A DNA stretch of 64,000 bases from Magicicada septendecula (Eukaryota; Arthropoda; Insecta; Hemiptera; Cicadidae). Made by a program: the position numbers and the translations under genes. How positions within the stretch are numbered: position 1 is the stretch's first letter; each line of letters begins with the position of its first letter. The notes under the pieces are model-generated. The model ran no database searches, was not told the origin of the DNA, and was given only the letters and a program-made list of their open reading frames with translations. The stretch spans positions 237,112,343-237,176,342 of the forward strand of contig CM068372.1 of assembly GCA_034769895.1 (NCBI GenBank), written 5' to 3'. This document shows, piece after piece, positions 48,193 to 59,880 of the stretch.

Positions 48193-49846
48193 CGGACCAA
48201 TGAAAGTTAGGTTTAAAGACTGTATAAGAAGGACTTAGTTTTATTCAACTAGTTATATGTTGACCATACCCAGTTTATGGTTAGTGACTATAATTACCCA
48301 CGCTACAGTCACAAATACACAACATCACACTGGGATCATTACCTACAATCCAAATGAACTCCCGCTTTTATTTTGTATCTATGAAAATGTTTGAGCACAG
48401 CTGTATGATGGACTAAGTGTGTCTAGTAGGTAACAAATGATAAAATTCATTTTTTTCAATTAATAATTTAAAAATATAACTTAATATGACCATATGTATG
48501 TATGTATTATATGTATACTCTTAACAACAGAGCATGACTAATCTGAACATCAAATATTCAAGCTCATCGATGGAAAAATCTAATTGTCTCCAGTAAACAG
48601 GAAAATCCATCAAGTTCCAGTAAATTTAGAACACTTTAGATGCAAAATTTTAAATGGTAATGAAAAAAACTGTACCTGAAGCTGAGCGTTCAAGTGATAA
48701 TAAAAATAAGAACAGTGAAGACACATGAGGACTGAAAACTGTAATTTTATAACTGAGAAACAAAAGTTCAAATGTGCTACTATCTAGTTTTGTAAACTTT
48801 CTGTATCAAACAAGAAGCAAACTTACCTAACAAATTTTGTTAAAAAAAAAAGAATTTTAAACAAACTATGAATTTCTTGATTTGCATAATTAAAACTCCT
48901 TCAGACCTTGCAGGGCTGACATACTTTTCAATTCCATAAAATGTCTGAGTTTCCTCAGATCAATAAAGGATTTTGTTTTATTAAATATTTGTGTTTCTGC
49001 TGTATCTAACAGCAGAAATCCAGTTTCTAGCCTAACAAGGTTATTTAAAGTGAATTGTTTTCATATAAATTAAGTAGTGCATTTTGTACACATTTGAAGT
49101 TTTTATATAATCAATAATCTGGCCTGGATTAAGCACCAATTAGTTTGAACCCAGGCCAAACTACAGTATTATTTGGCGGTTATGTTTATAACCCATTACA
49201 ACTATTTCTGGTTAATGTGCATTCTTATTGGATAAGAAGCCTCTATGTTTTTTGCAAAGAGTACTCGCATGCTTTTAATCCTTTCTCTCCCAACTTCTTT
49301 AAATATGTACATATAAGAGAAATAAAATCTAAATTAACAGCAATAGACACTAAAATGAATTATTACAACACAACAGTCATCTGTTTCTCTCTCTTTCTAG
49401 CTACTTACATATTATTACACATATCACTATATAAGCAATTAAATATATTTGCAAATGACGTGTGTATTTGCAACACATCATAAAAATATAAACAGTTTCA
49501 TTTCTTTTCGATTTAAAAATTAGATTCTTTTCTTCTCGTTTTTAAGTAAATAGGCTCTGATATTATTTTACACGCATATATATGCAGACATGTACACACA
49601 TATGCACATTCATTTTCTATCTAGCTATTTTAAGTCACAGAAACGTGTATTTCTGTTCATATTACTTTTGTCTCATAAATGAAGCATGGAAAGTTTACAA
49701 AATGCACCTCTTAGCAATTACAGTTTCATCTGTTGAAGCTCTGCCACTTGGCTCTACCTTTAACTGATGTCAAAGCAACAAATCTACTCATTAATATTAC
49801 AGCTCATGTTAAACTTATAAAACCCAAATACAGTTTGTGTGCGTTA

Positions 49847-49886
49847 GGTGTCTTTTATACTTCAGTGTCAAGCTATAAAAGACACC
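49847..49886. repeat. Perfect 13-bp hairpin
   Basis: GGTGTCTTTTATA (49847-49859) and TATAAAAGACACC (49874-49886) with a 14-base loop. Confidence 0.85.
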
Positions 49887-50124
49887 AGCATGAACAGCTT
49901 TCTTTTTTATTTTCTTAACAGCTGTGTACAATGTATATTTACAATTCAGATTCTGTTGTGCAGCAATACACAACAGTCTTGAGTATTGTGACAACTTGCA
50001 AATAATTACTTGAAAGGCTGCTAATATATTCTCAAGTACATAGTTTTTTTTTAATTATGTAATAATAAATATCTGTCTGATACCATTTACATTCTACACT
50101 TATCTTACCCATCCTGATTCTACA

Positions 50125-50184
50125 GGTATCAACAAGATTTTTCATTTGTTAAAAGGTATCAACAAGATTTTTCATTTGTTAACA
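50125..50184. repeat. 30-bp tandem duplication
   Basis: Two nearly perfect consecutive copies beginning GGTATCAACAAGATTTTTCA at 50125 and 50155. Confidence 0.92.
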
Positions 50185-51323
50185 TTTCAATTACATATTT
50201 CATATTTTAAAATAGTGTCACATTTATTTAATAGATAAAGGAAAACGGGGCAATACAACATATAACTTAACAGTGACAGAAATAAGCAATATCTTAGTAG
50301 GCAAAGTAAATAATATCTGCTGTGTTTTATAGCTTTACTTATATAGAAAAAGTAACAGTTTTTTAAATTGTCAACTATGTATTTTCTTTTGAATATTTCA
50401 CTAACTCTAATGTTAGATATTTTTTAAAACACATATACCCATTCAATTGTAGAGTTGTAGAAAATTAAACTGAGTGATTTGTTTGGTATAAATATAAATG
50501 CTGAGTCTAAATCATTGAGTAAATTGTTAGTAACTTGCTGACTTTTGCTGTTCAGTGACAAACTGTATTAAATATTACATTTACTATACAAGCTTTAAAA
50601 TATTTGAAACTTTATAACACTGTAAACACACACACTGTAAAATTGAGAAATAATCTCTCTTTAGATGATAACAATTTCAAATTAATCTATATTGATGGAG
50701 AATTAGAATTATGATATAAACAGGACATAACATTTGATAATTTTTAGTCAAAGAATACAAATTTAGTTCATATTGATGAACTAAAAATATCTTATATCAC
50801 TACAATAACTTAACTAGTAGAATAAATTTTAATTTATGGACAGACACATTTCATAACACCCATCACATCAACAGTATGAAAAAAACTTATCCTGATGTCT
50901 GCTGTACTCCTGGTGCTTGTGGTGAAGATAATGTTGTCGGATAATTTGTTATGTAGAATTCAAATAGCACGTTGAAATACTGATGATGTGAAGAATGTCA
51001 TGAAACATCTCTATGTATAAATTAAAAACAACTCTACTAGTCAAACTATAATACTGGTAGTGTTTAAAGTATATTTAAAACATGGCAACAACACCTAATT
51101 AAAAAAAAACTTATTAAAATAAGTAGGAAGTAAATGTAGTAATGTAAATTACAATTTTTCATATAAAACTGGACTAGAGGTGCCACTTTTGGTTTTGGTT
51201 GGCTATTTAAGTTAAACCAAAAGAAATCTTTCTAGACAAAGAATTTTCATAGCTGAAGTAAAAAAATGTAATCATTCTGCAGTTACTGGAATCACAAGCA
51301 CATATGGACAGATGTGATTGAAA

Positions 51324-51575
51324 ATTGGTTATTTTGTATTCAGAACACAACAGATGAGCGATTTCTAAGGAAAACAAGATACAGAAATTGGTTATTTTGT
51401 ATTCAGAACACAACAGATGAGCGATTTCTAAGGAAAACAAGATACAGAAATTGGTTATTTTGTATTCAGAACACAACAGATGGGCAATTTCTAAGGAAAA
51501 CAAGATACAGAAATTGGTTATTTTGTATTCAGAACACAACAGATGAGCAATTTCTAAGGAAAACAAGATACAGTA
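51324..51575. repeat. 63-bp minisatellite, four copies
   Basis: Units start at 51324, 51387, 51450 and 51513 with ATTGGTTATTTTGTATTCAG and differ by only a couple of bases. As 63 is a multiple of three and the unit lacks stops in two frames, open frames arise on both strands (51207-51593 minus, 51314-51616 plus); neither has other support as a gene. Confidence 0.95.
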
Positions 51576-53614
51576 TTCACATTTTTTTTTCATTGCTGTT
51601 ACAGTCTCAAAACTAGAAACAATGGGAATATTCTAAAGTATGAGTATCTTTATCTTGTATGCCACTATTCAACACAGTAATACAAAAACAGTATATACAC
51701 CTTTCACCAAACTAAAAGATTATTTTTATTCTTCTTTGAAAATGACACTAACTGTAGTGAAGGATTTGATTACAGTTGAAATCTATGAACATGATAGTAA
51801 GAAGTGCTGAGTATACTATACTATACTTAATCACAAAAATCTCAATTGGAGTTGGTTTATTGTGAGGATTTTGGTAGTGCCAAAAATACTGTAAACTTCG
51901 TATTTTTTACTACGTGAAGGGCCGTCTATTAGGGATGTTTAGAACAATGTTAGCTGGTGAGATTTATCATGAGATGCCAAAAAACAGAAGATAACCATCC
52001 ACTTTTCTTGAAATTTATGTAGGATACTGACACTGGAACATGTGGTATAAACAGTCTGAGTCAACATATTACAAACTATTTGAGAGAAAGGGAAATTGAA
52101 AAAAAACTGTACACCAATGATTTTGCTAAAATAAAGACAGGTACAGATAAATGTTATTGTTAATCAGAAAAACACTAATAATTTATTCACTGCACTCTAG
52201 AACTCATTCAAAACACTCTTCTATTAAGAGATTACTGTTATCCTGATGTATTATCATGGATATAGAAAAAATAAATAAAAGACATTTCTGGAATAATCTA
52301 GCACATCTTTTGCCACCATATGTGATACAGTAGCAAATTTTCCTGAAAGGGGAGTCTTACACATTGTATACTATGCATCTGATATATATATATATATATA
52401 TGATCATGTATGTGCACTTACATGCACGTCGGAAGGTATGTAGAACTAAAATAGTGCAGAAGCTAATTATATGTTGAAGAATAATCGTTTGCTGAACTGA
52501 AACAATACGATGGAAATATGGAGATTCTCCTTTGATCGTGGGAGTCAATGTGCAATGGGTGTCGACAAACTGTAGGCTAATCTGGTCCATAAGATTGGTA
52601 ACATGGCCCAGATTCTAGTTAGGGTCCTGCCATCGGGACTAGAGATGAGATCATTTTGGACTGGGGTCTGCTACTGGCCATGAGAACTGTATGTCCTCCA
52701 TGCAAGGAAAGTGGCATTACATGAATAACTGTATTTACAAAGAAGAACTGTACTAGAGTTCAAATAATGTCCTGATTGTTCTGTTTTACTGTAGCTAATA
52801 TTTTTTTTTAATTCACAATAGGAAATGGCAGAATTACAATCCTGTTATTTTTAACTCAGCTGACATCAGAGTTGAAGGTCATATTTAACACTACTATCAT
52901 TGAAATAAAAAAAATACCAAGAAAGGTTGTCACAATTTTAAGCAAATGCAGTTCTTAAAAAATACTGTCTAACAAATTGTGTGGTTGTTTATTTTGTGTT
53001 TGTCTTGTGTCCACTTAGAAGGGACTCGCAAATCCATCTGCATATGTAGGCTATATGAATCCATAGCTCAGAATGTTATCCATACATATGATATCAAACA
53101 AGAAAAGTTGGCAAATGAGTAGTTTCCTACGAACTACCAGGAGAGGCCTGTCATTGTAGCCATGAAAGTTTACAATGTGTACACAAATGGTGCTCTAGTA
53201 AATTTGTAATCTGCTGTTTGCCAGTACACTGTTAAAATAAATAGTAATACAACTTTCTTGAGTGGTGAGAATTTTATACCTTTAATTGTTGTCAGTTTGA
53301 AATGATACCAGCCTAATAAACAACCTAGTAGTGTTTTTAATATATATGGCAGTTCGGCTGTGCGTGAACAGTGTTAGAAAAAGCAAACAACGTATCTACT
53401 TGTCAGCCACCATGTGTGAAAAAAATTCCTCTACACAGCAACGATAATAGCTCCCAAGTTTTATTTTACCTCAAAATATCGACTACTTGAAAAATAAAGT
53501 TGAAAACCAAACATTATTTGTGTTACGTAAATTCCAGTATTCTAACGTGCTTCTTTGTTTGATACGGAATGCTTAAATACGCACTGACTTGCGTGTTTGT
53601 CAACCAATTCAGAT

Positions 53615-53646
<32 letters not shown>

Positions 53647-55789
53647 CCCCTCCCTCCACTTCTTTCCTTACCTCCTTTGCACACATATATTTTTATATAG
53701 ATTAATTTCTGTCACAAACTATGAGTTTTATTAATAACAAAGTCTGTGTGCTGGAAAATAATAAAATAAAAAAACGTTTTACAGAGTTAAACAAATAACA
53801 ACCAGCAGCAACCAATACAGCTATACTCTTGTCACACAAATAAAGCATTCCACAAATTAAAAAAAGTGTGACAGCATAACAATACTAAAATCTATTGTCT
53901 TTGTAGTGGTGTACAAAGATGCTAGCGGCAGCATACAAGCAATAACATTAACAGTAGCAGTAGAAGTTATGTTTAGTGACAATTAATTGTTGACAGCACC
54001 CGCATACTATACTTGTTTACTAATACTATACTTAACGTTTGTATAATTACGTTTTGGGAAATGCAGTAACAAAATAATAACAATTTTTTTTCAACATCTT
54101 TGTTTTAAAGGGAAGTCAAAATATATAAAATTGATTAAAAAATACATATATATGTATATAAATAATAAATCACTTTCTGGCCATATGTCATACAAGAAGT
54201 GTTCAACGCAAACACAAATCAGGTAAGAAAACTTCCAGCGCCGTCTTCTTCACACTGATACTATAATAATAAACACAATGCCACGAATATAGTAAAACAC
54301 ATCAATAAATATTATATAATATATAAAACTAGCTTTCAGTTTATGTAAACAATAATAGTAATAATATTGTAATAATAATAATCATAATAATAATAGTGTT
54401 AAAAACATACACACAATTTCATATTTTGTAACCAGTGTTATTTATACTTCCACACAGTTCTCTTTTAATGATGTCAGTCAATGTTTCTTCCCAAACACTT
54501 CAATGATGATCACAGATCTGCACATACATAAATGGTCAAACACTGACCATATTTTATTTGTTTACATCTCCTTCACAAGTATGTTGACTCTCCTGAAACA
54601 GAAGAAGTTGTTAAATAACGGTCTGAAGTTAAACATAATTAAAAAGTCAAGCATACAGACATGATATTATAATATCTGATATACGTCAACTATTACAAAT
54701 CAATTTGGGAAACCAATACTAACATGATGGAAACAATGAATAAATATACATAAAGATAAAATGTCCCATTATTAAAGATAAATGGGAAAATTAATTAAAA
54801 CCATTTGCATAATCAAAACAATTGATGAGACTATAATTACACAAAATATAATATACACAACCATGTTAATTGAAATAAAACAAATCCCAATAACAGAACA
54901 CACTGAAGTTTGACAGCACATAAAATATTTCACATTTCCAGTAAATCAAAACTACACTTGAAAAGTTCAATAAGCGTGTGTGTGTGTAAACACCACACAC
55001 ACAATATTTGGATTTGTGGATATGGCTGTATTCTATAATGTATATTTATGTGGTTTCATAAAATTTTCACTTACAAACTTGTGTTTTCAGCATTTTTAAT
55101 TTTAACTCTTTCTGGTGATGACCAGATGTTTTAATGATAGTCTTATTACTTATGTAATCCTAAGTCTACTACAAGTCATAGGCTACTGTGAGATTAGTTA
55201 GTTTGCCTTTTCCATTATTCCCAGTTTCAATGTAACTCAACACTCCCAGTTTCCTTCCACTGAATATTTATCTCTTCCGCAGCTTGTTTCAATCCTTTTT
55301 CCATGTAGTTTTTATTCTTCCTCTTCAGTTGACATCATAATATATGCTCTTGGTGATACTCCCCACTTGTATCAATTTAACTTCTAGACGTGATACATTT
55401 AAGTAATATAGTCATTTAATTGTCTTTCTAGTAACTCTTGTAATCACAGGTCTTAACACCAACTGTTCCCTGAAAAAATATTTTTTCTAATTTTTGTCTC
55501 TCATCAACTTTCCTTTTATTATCCTTAGAAATCCATTTTCAGCTGTATTTATTCAATTTATGTTATCAGTCTCATACTACCACAGTTAAATTCAAAAAGA
55601 AATGACTGCTCCCAGAAAGATTGACTCCAATCTTTGCAAATGTTTATCAGTACACTTCGCATACTTAATATACGATTAATTTTTAATTACTTGAATGTTG
55701 ATATTACAACTTGACACTGTCCAATAGTGTTGTAAACTGATATGTACTAGTAGATCTGTGCAGTATGACTTGTCTGTTACTAGTTAAAT
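51576..55789. other. AT-rich DNA without recognisable gene
   Basis: Contains a TC run at 53621-53645 and many short A/T-rich simple repeats (for example AAT runs near 54360). No transposon ends or coding regions are recognised. Confidence 0.45.
53621..53645. repeat. (TC)12 microsatellite
   Basis: Uninterrupted TC dinucleotides followed by a C-rich stretch. Confidence 0.93.
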
Positions 55790-55939
55790 GTTTACAACTT
55801 GCCCCTGCCCGTCTGACACCTAGAAGATCTGGACCTCCCCTTAATAAATTCTGCTTTCAAACCAAGAAAGGAGTAACAAACTTACTGATGGAAGTGGGTC
55901 CACAAATGCGCAACAAACTATTGGGAACACAGAGTTAAA

Positions 55940-56110
55940 TAAGGATGGTTAATGTGCAAAGTGAATGACTATATAGTTGCAACTAGGTGCTTCAAATGCA
56001 GTAGGTAAAACCACATATCTGATGTCTGTAATGGAGAAGAAAGTCCTAAATGTGCAGGTAACCACAAACTTGAAGAATAGAACGCATCTGAAGAAGAATA
56101 TAAATGTGTA
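55940..56110 (+). pseudogene. LINE ORF1 zinc-knuckle fragment
   Basis: The frame reads VNDYIVATRCFKCSR, a stop, then NHISDVC: a CX2CX4HX4C knuckle with one of its residues now a stop codon, followed by SPKCAGNH, the beginning of a second knuckle. Context V-x-D-Y before RCFKC is characteristic of R1-group gag proteins, which package the LINE RNA. Confidence 0.7.
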
Positions 56111-56224
56111 ATCTGTGTTACATATAATAAGTACCATCAAAACAGCAAGATACTCTTCATTAAACGAATAATTCCCTAGTCTTCAAGCTGTAATAGAAAA
56201 ATATAAGAAAAACAGACTATTAAA

Positions 56225-56485
56225 ATGGTATCCCTTGTTAAACCCCTTAATATAACAAAACAATGCAAAATAGATAAACAGACTAGGTGCTTTCAAATAA
56301 ACATACAACGCTCAAGACTGGCGACCAACAATCTAATGAAATTAATTCATGAAGAAAATGTACATATTGTACTAATTCAAGAACCATGTACTATCCACAA
56401 CAGAGTCCCAGGAATCAACAAAAGATTTAAGATTCCCATTACTGTGCGAGGGAAGAAGCCGAGCAGCTTTGGTCATTGTAAATGA
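56225..56485 (+). pseudogene. LINE endonuclease N-terminal fragment
   Basis: 86-codon open piece. From about residue 21 it reads RCFQINIQRSRLATNNL and later VLIQEP, the first two conserved blocks of the apurinic-like endonuclease (the N in block 1 and the E in QEP are the metal-binding residues). The domain runs out of frame after about residue 80. Confidence 0.75.
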
Positions 56486-57548
56486 AGACGAAGATATAGT
56501 GGCTGTACAACTCATCATCAGGTGTTCTAGATATTTCGTAGTCAGCTTGTATCTCAAGACAAATGAGCAAACAGAAAGGGACTGTGAAAAATTTTTAAAT
56601 ATATTAAAATTCACAAGTGAAGCAGGAGTAATTGCTATGGATAAGTGCTATGGATAGCAATTCTCGATCCACACTGTGGCACAATAAAGTTACTAATACA
56701 AGACGAAGGATGTTAGAGGAATTCTTTCTGAGCAGAAAGTTGTATATATTCTGAATGAAGAAAGTGAAAGCATCAGTTTTCAATGACAAAGAGGAGCCAG
56801 CAATCTTACTCTAGTCAACAATAAGCTAATAACTGCCATTAAAGAGGACAGCTGTTCAGATCACAACATAATAAAGTACAGTATTAGTGAAGAAACTACC
56901 TTCAGAAATGCATATAATTTTCATGCAATAAGATACATAGTGATAGAAGAAAACCTAAGAAGTTTGACACAAATCTATCCCACTTGACAGTAACAGAATT
57001 TCCTCAACATAACTATGACGTTAGTACAGAAAGGCTTGACAGGCTTATATAATATCATGAACACTGCAAGAAGAAACCAACACAGAAGCAAGGATAGAAA
57101 AATATCAAAAAGCATTGACAAACGCTTTCACACCTCATTACCAAAAAAAAAAAGCTTCCGATAATGCAATCTGACAGAAATTAGTTCCATGATGGATAGA
57201 AAACCTCACAATAGCTAGGAAGAGAATAAACACCTTCTGAAGGTGATAGCACATCACAAAAAACAATGATGAAGTAAGAGAAAACCATAAAATGCAATAT
57301 TGTGACCAAAAATCAAAATATCCAACCTAAATAAGAATGAACAAAATTAAGCTTTGGAAATAATATTGCAACATGACAACTTCTACAAACCCATGGAACA
57401 CTGTAAACAAAGTAGCTGCTAGGAAACTTAAGAACACCTCAACAACGGCAACATTGAGGAAACCGGATGGATCAGTAACAGCCAACCTAAATGAAACAGC
57501 ACAGTCCATGCAGGCTTCAGTATCTCATGCCTACGAACAAGAAGGTCA

Positions 57549-58250
57549 ATGAAACAGACTACCGCAAACAAGTCAGGACAACCAACAGATACACAGGATG
57601 ACCAAGAATTTATATCAGAAGAAATTCAATATGCTGTAGATGTGAACCATAAAAAAGCTCCAGATGAAGATGACGTAACAAGCACAATTCATCTGTGCGC
57701 ATTCAAATTATTCCATGACTTGTCACTGCATTGTACAATGGATGACATTCCTAAAAATATGGAAAAGTTCATAACTTGTCCCCATAGTAAAGCCTGGCAA
57801 AGAAAACAGCATTGCTGTATCTAAATTCAGCCCACATAACCTTGTTAAATGAAGGAGGAAAAGTACTCGAGAAAGACCAAATTAATAGAATAATGCACCA
57901 TATCTTTATCAACTAACTAAATATGGATGAATATGGATTCACACCACAGATGCAATTATATCGCTAAAAGAGTACATAAAGGAAGAATTAGAAAAAGGCT
58001 GAATTATTGTTCTTGTTAGCCTAGACGTGAAAGGTCCATTAACTAACTGGTTGCCCAGCATTCTTCTTGGATTAAAGAACTTTAAATGTCTTAAAAATGT
58101 GTATAGAACAGCTCAAAGCTATTTCAGCGAAAGAACTGCAACCTTGACAACCAGGGTTTTGGAGTATCCAATATAACTCCCTACTAAATCTAAATGTTAA
58201 CAAGAGAATGAAAGAAATAGCATTTGCTGATGACATTTTGGCAGTGAGTG
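57549..58250 (+). pseudogene. LINE reverse-transcriptase fragments
   Basis: Broken frames carry EEIQYAVDVNHKKAPDEDDV (57620-57685), corresponding to the K-K-A-P-G-x-D block. Later come SLDVKG near 58020 and a palm-domain FADD (58223-58234), equivalent to the catalytic Y-x-D-D. Several stops separate these pieces. RNase H was not recognised. Confidence 0.75.
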
Positions 58251-58824
58251 GGGGAGACCAGGCAGCGAAGCTGAAAATTTCTCAAACACAGATAAATCTA
58301 AAGTAGCATCATAGGCCAACGGTAAAGATATGCTTTAATGAAGAGAAATCAAGTCATGCTCATTTCCAGAAGAGAAGAGGGAGAAAGGAAATATCGATAT
58401 ACCTTAACGGCAGGGCACTGGAACAAGTATGAAATATCTAGGTACTATCATCAACAATAAATTTAAATTCAATGAACACAAAGTATGTAGCAGAAAGATG
58501 TATCAAATTAATTCCATACACTATCTAAATTAGCTAAACTTAATTGAAGACTTAACTCCAAAGCACTTGAGACAATTTACAAGCGTGCAATTTTACCTCT
58601 CATGCTGAATAGAGCTCCCATGTGGATCAACGCTTTAAAAACAAAGCTAAAAGAATAAAATACACCAGGATTCAAAGGCTAAATGGATGAGTAAAGCATT
58701 GCAACATTTACAGGAAAAAAAAGAATTTGAAAGACTGTTCTTATGCTGGTGTGTGGTTCAGAAACCCAAACCCTATCAAGAGATAAGTTTAAAAATGGAT
58801 GGATGAAACTGTTTGTTGGACGTC

Positions 58825-59167
58825 TACTGCTGGGATCGTCTTCAGTGCTTGTACGACCTAGTTTAAACTAGAGTGTGCCCCACTTACCATCTCCTAACAC
58901 ATTCGCAATTTCGTTTTTGATTTTTCATTCGTGCTAAAACATTTTTAACAGAGAATTCATCACAACACGATGTTTGATTTTGTGCATTTTAAAAACATGC
59001 ATGACAGGAAAATTTCAAACAGCTGGTAAAAAATGAATAAATTGACAGATATATCCGGAAATTAACAGGTGTTCATGCAAAATATACATCTTGCAGCACA
59101 CGAAAGATTTTAGTTCTACTACTGAGCTATAGATGTTGCTCCTTGAACTTTTCAACTGACCCTCGTA
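58825..59167 (-). mobile_element. mariner 5' end remnant
   Basis: On the minus strand it starts at 59167 with TACGAGGGTCAGTTGAAAAG, a typical mariner terminal repeat. Near 58832-58847 it reads STEDDP, the E-D-D-P-x-S-G-R-P-like linker between the DNA-binding and catalytic domains. Stops and frame changes lie between. The catalytic domain is missing, cut off at the LINE boundary. It is a different copy from the mariner 3' end at 5643. Confidence 0.7.
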
Positions 59168-59618
59168 TACCCAGATATTATGTTTTTTGTAACACGTGAT
59201 TTTTTGATACCTTAAGCAGATATAAGGACAAATAAATACACAAATTCTTGAACTTATATAATGAATCTGAATAAAACATTAAAATTTACTGCTGAATAAG
59301 GAATTAGTTGTACATCAATGAAAAGGTTTTGTGCTTGATCTTTCAATGAATGGCATGTGTTTTGAGCTTTCCCATATATTGTACTGATGTCTGTAATGTG
59401 TTTGTTAATAACTTGCCATTTTAAAATTATTTTAACTCTAATGTTCATCATAATGATATTTCAAAAATATTGATTGATGAACCACATACCTTTAGTAATA
59501 TGTAACATGACCATTTAAAAAAATATATATACTTTTTTGTGAGGGGCTATTGTGTGAATAATTTATTTCGTACAAATTATTTATGTTGATAAATATATGT
59601 ACACGTACACTGGTGCAC

Positions 59619-59723
<105 letters not shown>

Positions 59724-59880
59724 GAATAGCTAAAGTGCTAACAGATAAGAAGGTAAATATAAAAAGTTGGTGGTGCAAGAAGATACAGAACATAGTGATG
59801 AATATACATTGGAGAACATAAGAAAAATGTTTATTAAGTAATAAGTATAAAGAATTTTAGAGACTTTATATATTGTAAAC

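Larger units (their letters stand above)
48193..51323. other. AT-rich DNA without recognisable gene
   Basis: Contains a 30-bp direct duplication at 50125-50184 and a 13-bp hairpin at 49847-49886. Short frames such as 49145-49483 (112 codons) lack motifs. It could be intron or intergenic DNA. Confidence 0.45.
55790..58790 (+). mobile_element. Decayed R1-type non-LTR retrotransposon (LINE)
   Basis: Pieces appear in the right order on the plus strand: a gag-like zinc knuckle at about 55987-56028, the endonuclease start near 56283, and reverse-transcriptase blocks at about 57593-58250. The pattern of zinc knuckle, then apurinic-type endonuclease, then RT is that of R1/LOA/Jockey-group LINEs. Stops and frameshifts are frequent throughout. 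Neither end is sharply defined; the 3' side meets a mariner remnant at about 58800. Confidence 0.75.

Noticed and set aside
51324..51575. CRISPR array
   Set aside because: Repeats are directly adjacent with no unique spacers, and the DNA is eukaryotic.
51207..51616. Repeat-containing frames on both strands
   Set aside because: Produced by a 63-bp minisatellite whose period is a multiple of three.
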